A DNA stretch of 64,000 nucleotides from Pteria penguin (GCA_035048485.1 CM068588.1:28848769-28912768); one strand, 5' to 3'. Positions 31,701-43,682 are shown, counted from the stretch's first letter. Notes: generated from the sequence alone by a model not told the origin. Numbers and translations are program-made.

Positions 31701-34700
31701 ACCACTACACAAACCACCTGGTGTCAGATCCCAGGTATCATCCTCCAACATCACAGTACCACTAAACAAACCACCTGGTGTCAGATCCCAGGTATGATCC
31801 TCCATCATCACAATACCACTACACAAACCACCTGGTGTCAGATCCCAGGTATGATCCTCCATCATCACAATACCACTACACAAACCACCTGGTGTCAGAT
31901 CCCAGGTATCATCCTCCAACATCACAGTACCACTACACAAACCACCTGGTGTCAGATCCCAGGTATCAACTATCATCCTCCAACATCACAATACCACTAC
32001 ACAAACCACCTGGTGTCAGATCTCAGATATGATCCTCCAACATCACAGTACCACTACACAAACCACCTGGTGTCAGATCCCAGGTATGATCCTCCAACAT
32101 TACACTACCACTACACAAACCACATGGCGTCAGATCCCAGGTATCATCCTCCAACATCATAGTACCACTACACAAACCACCTGGTGTCAGATCCCAGGTA
32201 TGATCCTCCAACATCACAGAACCACTTCACAAACTACCTGGTGTCAGATCTCAGATATGATCCTCCATCATCACAATACCACTACACAAACCACCTGGTG
32301 TCAGATCCCAGGTATGATCCTTCATCACCACAGTACCACTACACAAACCACCTGGTGTCAGATCCCAGGTATGATCCTCCAACATAACAGTGCCACTACA
32401 CAAACCACCTGGTGTCAGATCCCAGGTATGATTTTCCAACATCACAGTACCACTACACAAACCACCTGGTGTCAGATCCCAGGAAGGATCCTCCAACATC
32501 ACAGTACCACTACACAAACCACCTAGTGTCAGATCCCAGGTATGATCCTCCCATATCACAGTGCCACTACACAAACCCCCTGGTGTCAGATCCAAGGTAT
32601 GATCCTCCAACATCACAGTACCACTATACAAACCACCTGGTGTCAGTTCCCAGGTATGATCCTCCAACATCACAATACCACTAAACAAACCACCTGGTGT
32701 CATATCTCAGGTATGATCCTCCAACATCACAGTACCACTACACAAACCACCTGGTGTCAGATCCCAGGTATGATCCTCCAACTTCACTGTACTTCTACAC
32801 AAACTACTTGGTGTCAGACCACAGATATGATCCTCTAACATCAAAGTACAACACATACAACAAACAATGAGACCAATTGCATAAGTCTATAGTTTGGCTT
32901 TACCACAACACAAACCCCACAATATCACACACGATCTTACAGCTGGGCAATGCATATACACATATAAATTCTTATATGCAAACTGAAATTTAATCCTTCC
33001 ACTATTATCTACTTTGCATCTGAAATATATTTTAAACTCACCAGTTTCTATTGCACTGCTTTCATTAGTTTTCCATTGTTCAGCTACATCATTTGCTAAA
33101 GGATCATCTGGGTTTGGTGCACTAAGTAAAGCCTGAATTGAAAGCAGCACTGTTCTGATCTGTAATGCAGGGCTCCATTTATCTAAAACATAAACTCTGA
33201 TTATTTATTACCATGGATATTATTTTCCCCATCACCACATAACATGTATCCAGAAAGAGGATTGCAATTCTACCTTAAATCTTTCATTTGGCACATCTAT
33301 TCCCAATTAATCTTAACTCTCATGATATGCCCTATATATAAGATACTTTGTCACATAATGATGCCTCAACCTACCCTGAAGTCATAATCCAATCATTGGG
33401 CCCCTTACATCATGATAAATTGAAAGAAGGTCTACTGATCATCAAATGCCTGACATCACACTTTTTGCTGCACTTTTTTCATTCAGATATCATAAATGGG
33501 TGTCAAACTTTTATTTAATTGTTCTATCTCAATGAAACTACCGTACATGCTTACAAAAGAATTGGTGAAGTTTACATGACAGGAAAACTTTGATATTTCA
33601 AACTTTAATAGCTTATATATTCATGCTATTGCTGCCAAATGCCAGTTCCTACCTTTTTCTTTAAGGTAAAGTTTGATTCAAATGTGTTAAACAATAGTAA
33701 GTCAAATTCTATGCTTATTCAAAAAATACTAAAACGTGTTGCAGAACACTAAATTCAAAATTATTGTTAACATTGAGAAAATGGAACATTGTTCAGCAAA
33801 ACTATATACTGAAACATGTACAGCCTAACAATACACAAAGTAAAAAGTAAAGTCAATCTGCAGAACTTCTTCTAACATTCATCAATTCATACTATCTATA
33901 TAAATAGCATTTTCCATCACAGATTTAAATTCTGAAATAAAACTTTTACGAGTCTTGAAAATCAACAGCATGATTTCTTCAATTTTTATTCATGCTACTT
34001 TAATTTTGAAACATGAAAAATATAAACAACTATCGATAGCTACAATGACAAACAGTCAAACACAGTACTTTGAAGTAAAAGGTACCAAATACATTTCTCT
34101 TGAGATATTGGTATTTGGGCATCATCTTCGCAAGCAATGTTTTGTGATCATGTGTTACACATCCATGTCATTATCATTATAAGAATAGATTAGAGACTTG
34201 ATCACGAGTACATAATACACATATTATTCTTTAACTATTCATAGAAGTTGAATAATACTTTGTATAAATGTATAAGATAAAATTTGAGAAAATGAACTAA
34301 CTTCAGCAAAAGTTGGGGAAATCACAGTTTTTTAAATTATGAGCATGTATTACTATTGGAAATTGTATACATTTATATAGGATTTGAAATAAATTTTCAT
34401 TTCATACGGTATTTATGAAACAAGTTGTTTGTTTTATAAAACATACCAGTTTAATAATTACTGTATGAAAGGAAAATTCATTTCAAATTCTTTTTATCAC
34501 ATGTTTACATTCAGTTTAAAGGTGTTTATTTCATCAAACACTGGCTTGACACAATTCTTTTCCACGCTATGACGTCACCTATGTCATAAATCAATTACTT
34601 GACATATCAATTTTTCACTGCATAAACAGCAAAAGATGTGATAAAATGATTTATCGTGCTTTTTTTTACATAATATCACATATATTATCCATTCTGTAGA

Positions 34701-37700
34701 TTGTTGTACCAGCACATGATGGAGTAAGAAGATACTGACCTTTTAAAATATCTAAACATATTCTTCCTAGTTTATCTATATTAGGATGATAGATTTTCGT
34801 CATAAATCGAACTTTAGGAGCAGACATAGGATATTCTTCAGGTAAAAAAAGTTCTAATTTGAAAGTCCCTCCTTCGTAAGGTGACTGAAAATACAAATCA
34901 ATCAATAAGTACCAATGCAAACAAACCACGATCCACAAAACTTGGTTGAAAATTACCGCAAAATTGACTTAACATCACTCACCAGTATAATACACACAAT
35001 CACGTCCCTTTTTTCTTTTAAATTTCATATTTTTGGAATATATTCATCTACATGTATATCTATTACACCATCTGTCCACACACTATATATGTAAATACAT
35101 TTTACAATAACTGTCTGTACCTTGTAACTATCTGTATCTTACAAATATTTCTACCTTAAAACACCCTGTACGTGGTAGCTACATGTATCTGGTAAATGTC
35201 TATACATGTATTGTTATTACTGGTACATGTATCTGGACATAATAACTATTTGTATATGGTTACTATCTGTATCTGGTAACCATCTACCATATACATATAT
35301 AATCCATATACATATATGGTAATTATATATATATATATGTATATATACACACAATGTATATATATATATATATATGCAAACTATCTGTATATAATAACCA
35401 TACATACTTGGTAATTATATGTACCTAGTTACCACATGTGTGTATCTATACATGTTGGCCATCTGAGTATCAGTATATGGTAACTTTCTTTACATGGCAG
35501 TATACAATGTATGTACATAGTAACTATTTATGACTGGTAAAAGTCTGTACCTCGTAATTTTCTGTACATAGCAACTAGCTTTACATGATAAATATTTGTA
35601 CACAGTAATCATCTGTAAATCTATATGATTAAAATAATGATCTGCTGCCATCATTTCACTACAAACATTTACAGCTCTTAAGCCAAATGTCCCAGCCATA
35701 CTAAGTTCATAGAATGTCAATGAGCTAGGACTATAGTGATGTCAAAAAAATGACTTAATCATTATTAGCCAAAGAGTTCTTATTGACCAATCAGCCAGGC
35801 CTCAAGGGAGACTAGTTTAATACTAAATGAGCTACCTTCAGTAAATTAAGAATTCATAATATGTCATTATTATTATACAAAGTTATAGCCAGATTGTTCC
35901 TCTAAAAGTGCCTCGTAGCCCTTTAATTTTCTTATCGTATGAAATGGAGTGTATCTCCTTTTTTTACCTACCCTCCTCTTGCATACATGTATTTAGTATA
36001 TGTGTATGTGCTGGAGGTTGTATTTCTTATGTACTGCAGGGATGGTCCGTATTTCCAATGGCTTTTATTACATGTACCACCGCAACAAAAAACCTTTGCC
36101 ATAGCAACAGAGATACTACCCTGAATATTAATCTCCTAAGGTTGGAGAGAAAGCAGAGGTGACAAGGTGGATATAAAATGTAAGAAATTGAAATTGGAAA
36201 TTTTTTTTTCTAGAGCACTGAACGGGATTTAACCCATATCTAGCGCAGCCCTCAGATTACAAGTCTAACACTTTATCCACTGAGCCATCTCTTCTCCACT
36301 GATGCAGAAAAAAAGAAAATGTTTCAAAGTAAGAAACATAGCCTACATCTTTTGGTCCATCTACATGAACATGAAAATAACGAGCATTCAAATCATCTGG
36401 TGTAGCCTTTATTCCAGGGACTGGTTCAGCCATCAAACGCTGTGTTTCCTGGAAAATATAAACAACTTCTGTATTAAAAATCTAAAATTTCTTACTTACT
36501 CCTTGAGTATAGGATGCAGATTATCTGGACTCTTGAACTTACTTTTGGTATCCAATAGTCTCTTGCATCCATGGAGTTTAGCACTACACAGATCATACAA
36601 TTATAGCATTAAACATATATTGTCAGTCCTAATACAAGAAAGGGAGAGAAAGAAAACAAAAGAATAATGAAACATTGCAGTTGCAACCACAAAATTTATT
36701 TCCTATGCATAATCTTTTTTTTTCTAATACGTGTAGTCAAATTTGAAATGACAATTTCATGTTAAAAGAACTCGAGAAACCATCTGTTTTGAGGGATAGT
36801 GTTCAGGGATTTTCAGATCATATACTGATGATAAAGAATGTTAACTAAGTATTTGGGTCTGATACTTAAAGAGGAAAATTTTTGACCGTATGGTTGAAGT
36901 CACCTGATTACGCTAGAAGCGTGGTTAAACTGGTTGCCAAAATCACTGCTTGTCTCCAGCTCTGGGTATTGCCTAGAGGCGCTTGGTAAATCGGGGTATT
37001 GGGTATGCCTTGAGGCGCATGGAAATCGGAAGGTGTGATCATGTTATAGCTTAGTGTAAATAATGTGTATGGTTTAAATTGATAACAGAAAGTACATTCT
37101 TTAGTCCCAATTATGAAGATTCTAGTACTGTTTTATCTTTTTTTATTTTGATTGGTTTTATTACTTTTTAGCTGGTGGGGTGTTTTACGTAATCGTTTGT
37201 TTTGATCTCTTTTCGGAAAGTTTTTAGTTTGAAAGAGTTTTAGGACATTAGCCGAAAATTCTCCCATACTATATGAATTATACAGTTGGGCATAATTTCC
37301 TCCCAATATCCATGAGACTACCATACAAATCTGTGTCACCCTCTGTCCAGACTGACTACTCCAGTCTTTCTAACTAAATATCGAGAATCATCCCACACAC
37401 CACCATGGCATAGCATTGTCCAGCACTTCTTGTGTAGGACCTTTCTCTTTCTATGATTACGATGGTGAGGAGGGACGTCTGATTCTGGTCACCACATCTG
37501 CCGGTTGTGATCATCTATCATGCAGGGTAACGAAAAACAATCTGGGCATTCGTGTTCCCCTTCAAGTTGTGGAATGAGAGGCTCATTGCCAGACGATTCT
37601 GTGTCCACAAGGTCCTCTGTCAAAGTGCTGACGGAGTATTTGTCCAGTCCCAGTCATTGTGTGCAAAAAATGCCTGTAACGCTTGAAGCCTATCAGGTGA

Positions 37701-40446
37701 TAGATTCAAAGTTACACTGTTCATTATTGAGTTTTAGAAACAGAATGATGATGTACATGACTTTCCAAGGGACCTACATAAAAAGTAACATAACACAGGG
37801 AGTCGTTAAACACAGTAGGAGTCTATCAAACATTGAATCTTTCATAAATTGTATACCAAATATCCCTTTTTACTACCAGATGTTTGCTAACTTCTCTAAT
37901 TTCTAACAAAAAATTTTTCAACAGATTTTATCTTTTCTTAAACAACCTTCCGTTTCAGTACTGTCAGAAATGTTATCAAAGGGTAGAATGTAGACGGTGG
38001 TCTTTAACGAGAAAGCTATAATACTTTCATTACAACAGTATCATGTACACGTATCAGAATATCCTGTTTATGTTTGTTTAGTAACATTTCATCACTTTGA
38101 ACGAGATTAAGAATGAAAGTTAGCAAATTAAATGTTTATAATATCACAATTAAATGATTAAGAAGTTCAAACAGTGCCTGCGTAATGACTGTCCAATGAA
38201 ATATGATAGCCGAACTTTCAGAAAGTATTTTGATAACAGGAAGTTATAGGTTCAATACCTGTCGTGAACAAGTGAAACTAACGTAAATTTTCTTTGGTAT
38301 ATTATCAAGACATAACCCAAAATACCCATAAGATGCATATTTGGGTTCGCAGCAAAGGCTGCATAAAAATTGAATTAAAATTTTACAATATAGCTGACCA
38401 TTTCTACAGCAATATTGTAGCATTTAGTCGCTTTTCAAAACTACCCTACGATCAACTGGCACTTAGGAGGTATTTCTTGAGGTTATCGGGGGACATAATT
38501 AAAGGGGTTTTTTTGTATGGATACATGTAGATCTGCTTTTGAGAATGACCTGTTAAATAGCAAATAACATTGGACGGTCAAAAGTACAGCCTTATAAGGC
38601 AGGGAGTAGTTTTATACAGTGGATTGCTCTGGCAGTCTTAACTGTACTCTGCAAAAGTTGAGCCATAAAATTATAGATATTGACTCACATGATGAAGCTT
38701 AATATTAATGAGTTAAACAATTTCTCTGACCGTTTTTAAACCATCTCTTTCAAGACTTATTTCAATCGGTCAACGGCCAAGATGGAAACGGGAAACCTGC
38801 TATTGTAAAAAAAATAAAATATCTAAAATAGGTCATTCTTTTCGGTTCCGCCATTTCCGATTGTGCCTTAAAATTTATGTGATTAATACTACTCAGAATT
38901 TACTTACTACTGCATAAGAGGTTTAAAGCTTTTCGGTTACCAGAGCTGGTTTTTCACTTACCACAGGTAACGGGTAATGGGATTTCTAGAACAATGATAG
39001 CAGTGGCGGATCCAGGATTTCAAAAAGGGGGGCCCAAATGGGTATTAGCCAAACTTCTCACTTCTCAGCCATTTTTAATGCAAAATCTGGATTTTTACTC
39101 ATAAATATGTGACCTAAAGGGGGGGGGGGGGCTCCCCCTCTAAATCCGCTACTGGATAGTGTTATAATGTACACTTTTGAGTTAAATACATAAACACCAG
39201 CTATTTTAAATAGGTATGATTTCTCTTGGGCACAATTTCCCCTGGGTATGATTTCTTCAGAAGTTACCGGTAAATCTAAACACAGGAATGACACCCTAAA
39301 CACAGGAATGGCAGGGTAAGCACCAGAACAGCACTTTATATTGGCCAAAATTGTATAAAACAACTTTTTTATATTAGCCATACACGTTATACATACAATA
39401 ACGAAGTTGTACTTTAATCTGATACATTACTGACAGTTATGACAATTTCTTTTTCCTGCCATTTTAGGTTGTGAAAAATGGCAGTCTTCATATCATGCAC
39501 AATTAATGTGAAAAATTAGTTTTTTTATCTATTTATTACAAATGTTAGCAGTATACATGTACAACAGTGTGAACTTTTGACAGTTATCATCATTGGGACA
39601 GTTCTGGATCTTAGGGAAAATGGGATGGGGGAGGTTCCATTCCAGTGAAATTGCATGGTTAATACATGTATATGCATCTTTGAGATAAATCTGAACTGCG
39701 ATCAATACTGCCAGATTCCTGAACTCATGGTAATCCAGAACTGCCGAAATGATGAAACATATATAATATTTTTAACGTCATTATGCATGTACAATTTTAT
39801 AAAATGGATATTGACTTATAAGTCATTATAATGAGTATACAAGTGCCGTTCCAGTGCCATTGCTGTGTTTACCCTGCCAGTCTTGTGTCTGGGTGCCGTT
39901 TTGTTGTTTTGTCTCACCCAAATTACAGTATCCTGATAACATTCACTTACTAAAGTTTAACTACAAATCCTTACCGACAACCAGGAGAGGAAACAGGTTA
40001 TCAAAATAGAAACGAAGTTTAAAAAAAATGGTACAACTTCTCCAAGCAAGCTAAATATTTTCAAACATATGATTACAAATGAAACACATGAATAATCTAG
40101 CCTTTTCGAGGTAAACCTTTTCACCGAATTGCCTCTGACCATTCATTTAACCGTACAATTTGATTATACAGTTGAATTAATTATTACCAAATCATTCTCA
40201 CGCATAATTGCATCGATGTTTTAGTCGTTTGACATAAGTTCACACTTTAGTTGATGACTGACGATGCCTTTTTAGTTCAATAATTGTCTTTATCATCACG
40301 CTCTCCCATGAAGTAGACTAGCTATTATGAAAGAGTACATCTTTCTTTGTTTAGGAAATTATGAACACAGATATATTTAGCTGAATTCAAAATAGAAATA
40401 AAGTGAGAACCTTGAGTATTCTTCTTGGGAGTCCTGCCACTGCCAT
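28763..40446 (-). CDS. UBE2N: Ubiquitin-conjugating enzyme E2 N (Ubc13), complete, 5 exons
   Basis: E2 enzyme that, with a Mms2/Uev1 partner, builds K63-linked ubiquitin chains for DNA-damage tolerance and immune signalling (family knowledge). Minus-strand exons in order: 40411-40446 ([15 protein letters not shown]), 36347-36448 ([20 protein letters not shown]), 34740-34884 ([19 protein letters not shown]), 33042-33182 ([20 protein letters not shown]), 28763-28794 ([12 protein letters not shown]). Phases are 0, 0, 1, 1 and all introns are GT-AG. Predicted length is 151 residues against 152 in human. The catalytic cysteine is C89 in GRICLD and the HPN motif is at 79-81. The five exons were joined by phase and family similarity. 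The tiny last exon is inside a longer unrelated open frame, so it is easily missed. Confidence 0.97.
28795..29780. other. UBE2N last intron, array-free part
   Basis: AT-rich intron sequence between the last UBE2N exon and the 57-bp array. Open frames at 28968-29219 and 29284-29574 have no recognised similarity and no splice context that fits the gene. Confidence 0.5.
29781..32850. repeat. 57-bp satellite array, about 54 copies
   Basis: Unit with core ctccaacatcacagtaccac and accacctggtgtcagatccc, repeated at exact 57-bp spacing over about 3.07 kb. Main variants differ in the motif after CCAGG (tatgatc, taagatc, tatcatc). A second subtype with agacaaaccacaggatgtca recurs at spacings near multiples of 57 (about 29884, 30115, 30343, 30628 and 30969), suggesting higher-order structure. 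Because 57 is 19 codons and the unit lacks stops in several frames, long open frames appear on both strands. These are not genes. The array makes up about 72% of the last UBE2N intron. Confidence 0.97.
34373..34620 (+). repeat. Foldback-headed dispersed repeat, copy 2
   Basis: Colinear with 14063-14340: same hairpin head (catttcatacggtatttatg and its mirror, more decayed) and same tail (tcacatgtttacattcagtt). It contains a perfect CRE octamer TGACGTCA at 34570-34577, decayed in copy 1. Located in the UBE2N intron 33183-34739. Confidence 0.85.
35300..35376. repeat. AT-rich microsatellite cluster
   Basis: Runs of (TA)n and atacatatat. The surrounding 35090-35600 also has a loose repeat of phrases like tatctgtatctggtaac, an old low-complexity tract in a UBE2N intron. 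Confidence 0.7.
36211..36298 (-). repeat. tRNA-like SINE head or tRNA pseudogene
   Basis: Minus strand: GATGGCTCAGTGGATAAAGT (box A), an anticodon-like arm AGACTTGTAATCT, then GGGTTAAATCCC (box-B-like). The spacing between the anticodon arm and box B is too long for a normal tRNA and the acceptor stem does not pair, so a functional tRNA is unlikely. Confidence 0.55.
36449..39000. other. UBE2N first intron, repeat-poor part
   Basis: No exon recognised. The open frame 37520-37906 has moderately mixed codons but no recognisable domain, and I cannot support it as a gene. Confidence 0.45.
39001..39154. mobile_element. Short non-autonomous DNA element, CAGTGGCGGATCC family
   Basis: 154 bp with inverted termini cagtggcggat and atccgctactg and an internal G-run. 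It is flanked by a perfect 5-bp duplication GATAG (38996-39000 and 39155-39159). Same family as 3203-3367. It lies in the first UBE2N intron. Confidence 0.8.
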
Positions 40447-40726
40447 TTTTATGCCGGCGGAACTTCGAAAGAAGAACAACGATCCTTCGATATATTTCCC
40501 TCTGACAAAATGGACGACTTCAAGAACGATAAATAATCTTTAGTTTCGTATTTTGTACATCACTGATGCCCTCGCCTCGGTTAACGGGTATACATGTATT
40601 TTACACCAATATATTTCCACTAAATGATCACATATATCCTAAGTTATGGCGTGATACCTGTGTTGTTAAAATACGGTTACAACATTGATTTTATTAACCA
40701 TGGATTTTCAGTTAGCGCTGTTCATT
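40447..40726 (-). promoter_or_regulatory. UBE2N: UBE2N 5' flank, promoter inferred
   Basis: Sequence upstream of the UBE2N start codon on the minus strand. No TATA box stands out. Placement is by position only. Confidence 0.3.
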
Positions 40727-41014
40727 CAATAGCGGATGTAGAGAAATGAAAGAGGGGGGGGGGGGGGTTGGTCGGTAAATATTACCAAAAAAGGTTCATT
40801 TTCGACCATTTTCAGGGCTGCAACCCATTTCCGGACCGAATATCGCAAAACAATAGTCATAGGAGGCTGCAATCTGATTAAAACCATATCTTTCTTCCGC
40901 TTCTCCTATTGGGGTATCCGCAATGGGATAAATAGAGAAGCGGAATAAATATATGGTTTTAATCAGATTGAGGAGGCTGCAACCCCTTTTCAGAAAATTC
41001 TAGATCCGCCTATG
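40727..41014. mobile_element. CAGTGGCGGATCC-family element carrying a nested MITE
   Basis: Termini caatagcggatgtag and ctagatccgcctatg are diverged forms of the family ends. Flanks tcatt and ccatt match at 4 of 5 positions, in line with the 5-bp duplications of the other copies. A younger 101-bp foldback element is inserted at 40870-40970. Confidence 0.6.
40870..40970. mobile_element. 101-bp MITE with 9-bp target duplication
   Basis: Inverted arms of about 36 bp: caatctgattaaaaccatat on the left and atatggttttaatcagattg on the right, with ttccgcttctc and gagaagcggaa further in. It is flanked by a perfect 9-bp direct repeat AGGAGGCTG (40861-40869 and 40971-40979). Confidence 0.9.
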
Positions 41015-41139
41015 CCATTGAACTAGCCTGCAAAGAGAAGTTGTTGTTGTCGTTGTTTAAAATTAGATATTTCAGTCGGCGTTATTTCTAATTCGGATTG
41101 GAGAGATTTTGGCCTTTTCCTTGTTCGTGAATATCATGG

Positions 41140-41420
41140 ATTGTTTGTTTGTTTGATTATTGTTTTACGTCACTCCACGATTATTTCACGTATATGGTGA
41201 CGGCATCTGCCTGATGCATTGCATACAAATTTAGACCTTTGCAACGGACCCACCCGAAGCAGTGAGGGATCTTTTACGTGCCACGCCTACCGTGACACGG
41301 GACCTCGGTTTTTACTGTCTCATCCGAAAGACAGAACACCGGTGTGCCCCGGGCGGGAGTCGAACCCGCGACCTCTCGATCACGAACCGAGCACCTTATC
41401 CACTAGGCCACACCGGCTTA
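41140..41420 (-). repeat. tRNA-derived SINE, family 1, near full length
   Basis: Minus strand: AAGCCGGTGTGGCCTAGTGG (box A region), CGGTTCGTGATCGAGAGGTC, box B GGGTTCGACTCCC, a conserved core with GTCTTTCGGATGAGACAGTA, then a tail with CGTGAAATAATCGTGGAGTG and GACGTAAAACAATAATCAAA. Polymerase III promoter boxes look intact. Confidence 0.9.
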
Positions 41421-41734
41421 AATGGAATCTTCAAACGATTTGTCTTTTTATCTCTTGGTTCACCAAGAAGAGGCATAGAGCTTTTAGGATATTTCTCTTG
41501 TTCAATTTCTTCTTCTTCCAATTACTGTGCCAGTTTATTGTCATTGAACATTATCGCACAATGTTAAAAGACGAAACATCATGTGGTGGAAGGCACTTAA
41601 AAACAGGATGAAACAAGGTCTTTGTTCTAGTACATCTGGTTATCCCAGATCCGGGCCTTGAATATCTCAAGTGAAACAGCGTCCACTACTTGCTGGTAGG
41701 TTATTCCAGAGCACAAGTGTTGCAGGGAAGAAGG

Positions 41735-41781
41735 TAGTCGGGCGCGCCTGACCGGAAATCCGGGTCAGGCGCGCCCGACTA
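41735..41781. repeat. 47-bp GC-rich perfect palindrome inserted in the LINE remnant
   Basis: Arms tagtcgggcgcgcctgacc (41735-41753) and its exact reverse complement (41763-41781) flank a 9-nt centre. It is flanked by gaagaagg on both sides (41727-41734 and 41783-41790). It interrupts the RT C-terminal sequence between DSFF and the downstream FFPAT-like segment. Confidence 0.85.
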
Positions 41782-42369
41782 AGAAGAAGGAGTCCTGACA
41801 TGATTTCAGATGACAAAACAGCTGAAGAAAACAGTAAGTATGTCCCCGTGTTGTTGTTGGTTGTAGAAGGGATGATGTAATATCAACGAGGTGGTGCACC
41901 ACTCGGTGCATCATGGTCACTCTGGCTACTAGTCGTCTGCTATGTAGGCTCTCAAGACGCAGGTTCTGTAACATGGCTGCAACACTGCTTTCTCTAATGT
42001 AGTTTCCACAGATGAACCGTGCAGCTCTGCGTTGAACACTCATTAGGCCTACTGTAGACCTCTGGGACTTCTTATCCCATACTGTGGATACGTACTCCAC
42101 CTGAGGACGTACTAATGTACTCTGCTCTCTGATGACGCGTGGGCAGCTTCCAATTCCTTCGTAGAAAGGCTGGGGTGTTGTTCGCTTTCTTGGTCATGGT
42201 GGTAATATGTGATACCCAGGACAGTCTAGTGTCAATAGTTACGCCCAGGTACTTCGCTTGGTTTGTATGCTCAAGTGTGTGCCCATGGATGAGGTTGTTC
42301 CCATGGATGATCCGCCGCTGGTTGGTAATACGTACGTGTTACTTCACACTTCTCAGGATTAAAAGTCAT

Positions 42370-43172
42370 CATCCATTCCTTCTCTCACTCCTGAAGGTGA
42401 TCCAGGTCCTTTTGTAGTCATGTCACATCGGCCTCTGTGTTGATGGTATGGTATATTATGCAATCATCAGCGAAGAGTCTTGATGTTGAGAAAAACTGGA
42501 TAGTAAGTGGTTATGTATACTAAGAACAGCAGAGGACCGATGACCGTGCCCTGTGGAACTCCAAAAGTCATTATCCATTCCTTCTCTCACTCCTGAAGGT
42601 GATCCAGGTCCTTTTGTAGTGATGTCACATCGGCCTCTGTGTTGATGGTACGGTACAGTATGCAATCATCAGCGAAGAGTCTTGATGTTGAAGAAACCCT
42701 GGATGTTAAGTGGTTATATATACTAAGAACACCAGAGGACCGAGGACTGTGCCCTGTGGAGCTCCAAAAGTCATCACCCATTCCTTCTCCCACTCCTGAA
42801 GGTGATCCATGTCCTTTTGTAGTGATGTCACATCGGCCTCTGTGTTGATGGTACGGTACAGTATGCAATCATCAGGGAAGAGTCTTGATGTTGAAGAAAT
42901 CATGGATGGTAAGTGGTTATGTATACTAAGAACAGCAGAGGACCGAGGACTGTGCCCTGTGGAGCTCCAAAAGTCATCACCCATTCCTTCTCCCACTCCT
43001 GAAGGTGATCCAGGTCCTTTTGTAGTCATGTCACATCGGCCTCTGTGTTGATGGTACGGTACAGTATGCAATCATCAGGGAAGAGTCTTGATGTTGAAGA
43101 AATCATGGATGGTAAGTGGTTATGTATACTAAGAACAGCAGAGGACCACGGACCGTGCCCTGTGGAACTCCA
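42370..43172 (-). repeat. 202-203-bp tandem repeat of an RT palm segment, 4 copies
   Basis: The motif attccttct recurs at 42375, 42577, 42780 and 42983. Each unit encodes on the minus strand the FADD catalytic motif and the upstream PQGTVLGPL segment. Unit length is not a multiple of three, so the frame shifts at each junction. Confidence 0.9.
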
Positions 43173-43682
43173 GATGATACACCCTATTTAAAGTCGAATT
43201 AAAACTTGTTTATGTCCGAATAACACTAGTGTATAATGCCATTAATGGTATCCTGAGACGGAGGAGCACTGCAGGTTATTACCAAGTTTGTCAAAAATTT
43301 TCGTAAAATTCAAACAAACCAAAGCAAAACAAAACAAAACAAAAACGGTGGGGACAGGGGAAGGGGGGTCATGATCAGGAAATTATTATGGTGATATTTT
43401 TCATCCCAAAATACAACAAAACGTTTTATATTCTGCATACTGAAATTTGAAGTCATAGCTAAAATTTACGAAATATCTTGGGGAAAAAATTGTAAGATTT
43501 ACAAGCTCTGGAAAAAAAAAACTTGACGCCAAAATGATCAACGCATGAGCAATCCTCCAAGAACATAGATCAATTTAGCTCTTGGGTGCCTGACTCGGCA
43601 TCAGTCAGAAATTAAAAGCCTGCGTATACTGTACTCTACTGTACTGTACTGTACTGTACATTTCCCATATCTTCTTATTCAA

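Larger units (their letters stand above)
41600..43172 (-). pseudogene. Non-LTR retrotransposon reverse transcriptase remnant
   Basis: Minus strand shows, with frameshifts, an RT palm (SRLFADDCILYRTINTEA), then a connection-like segment (FNPEKCEV), then the C-terminal part (MEYVSTVWDKKSQRST, SVQRRAARFICGNYIR, LRLESLHSRRLVARVTMM). This fits a CR1/Jockey-type LINE. The palm-bearing segment is repeated in tandem (42370-43172) and a 47-bp palindrome is inserted near the C-terminal end (41735-41781). The element is dead. The exact clade is not determined. Confidence 0.85.

Noticed and set aside
29819..32838. Long open frames (up to about 436 residues) on both strands
   Set aside because: They are produced by the stop-free 57-bp satellite. 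The same unit is open in several frames on both strands, it lies in a UBE2N intron, and no start or splice context fits.
29781..32850. CRISPR-like array
   Set aside because: The units are directly abutting with no unique spacers and the setting is an animal genome. It is a satellite.
36211..36298. True tRNA gene with a threonine-like TGT anticodon
   Set aside because: The spacing between the anticodon arm and box B is wrong and there is no acceptor stem.
37520..37906. 128-residue open frame as a gene
   Set aside because: No recognisable domain, start context or splice partners, and it lies inside a UBE2N intron.
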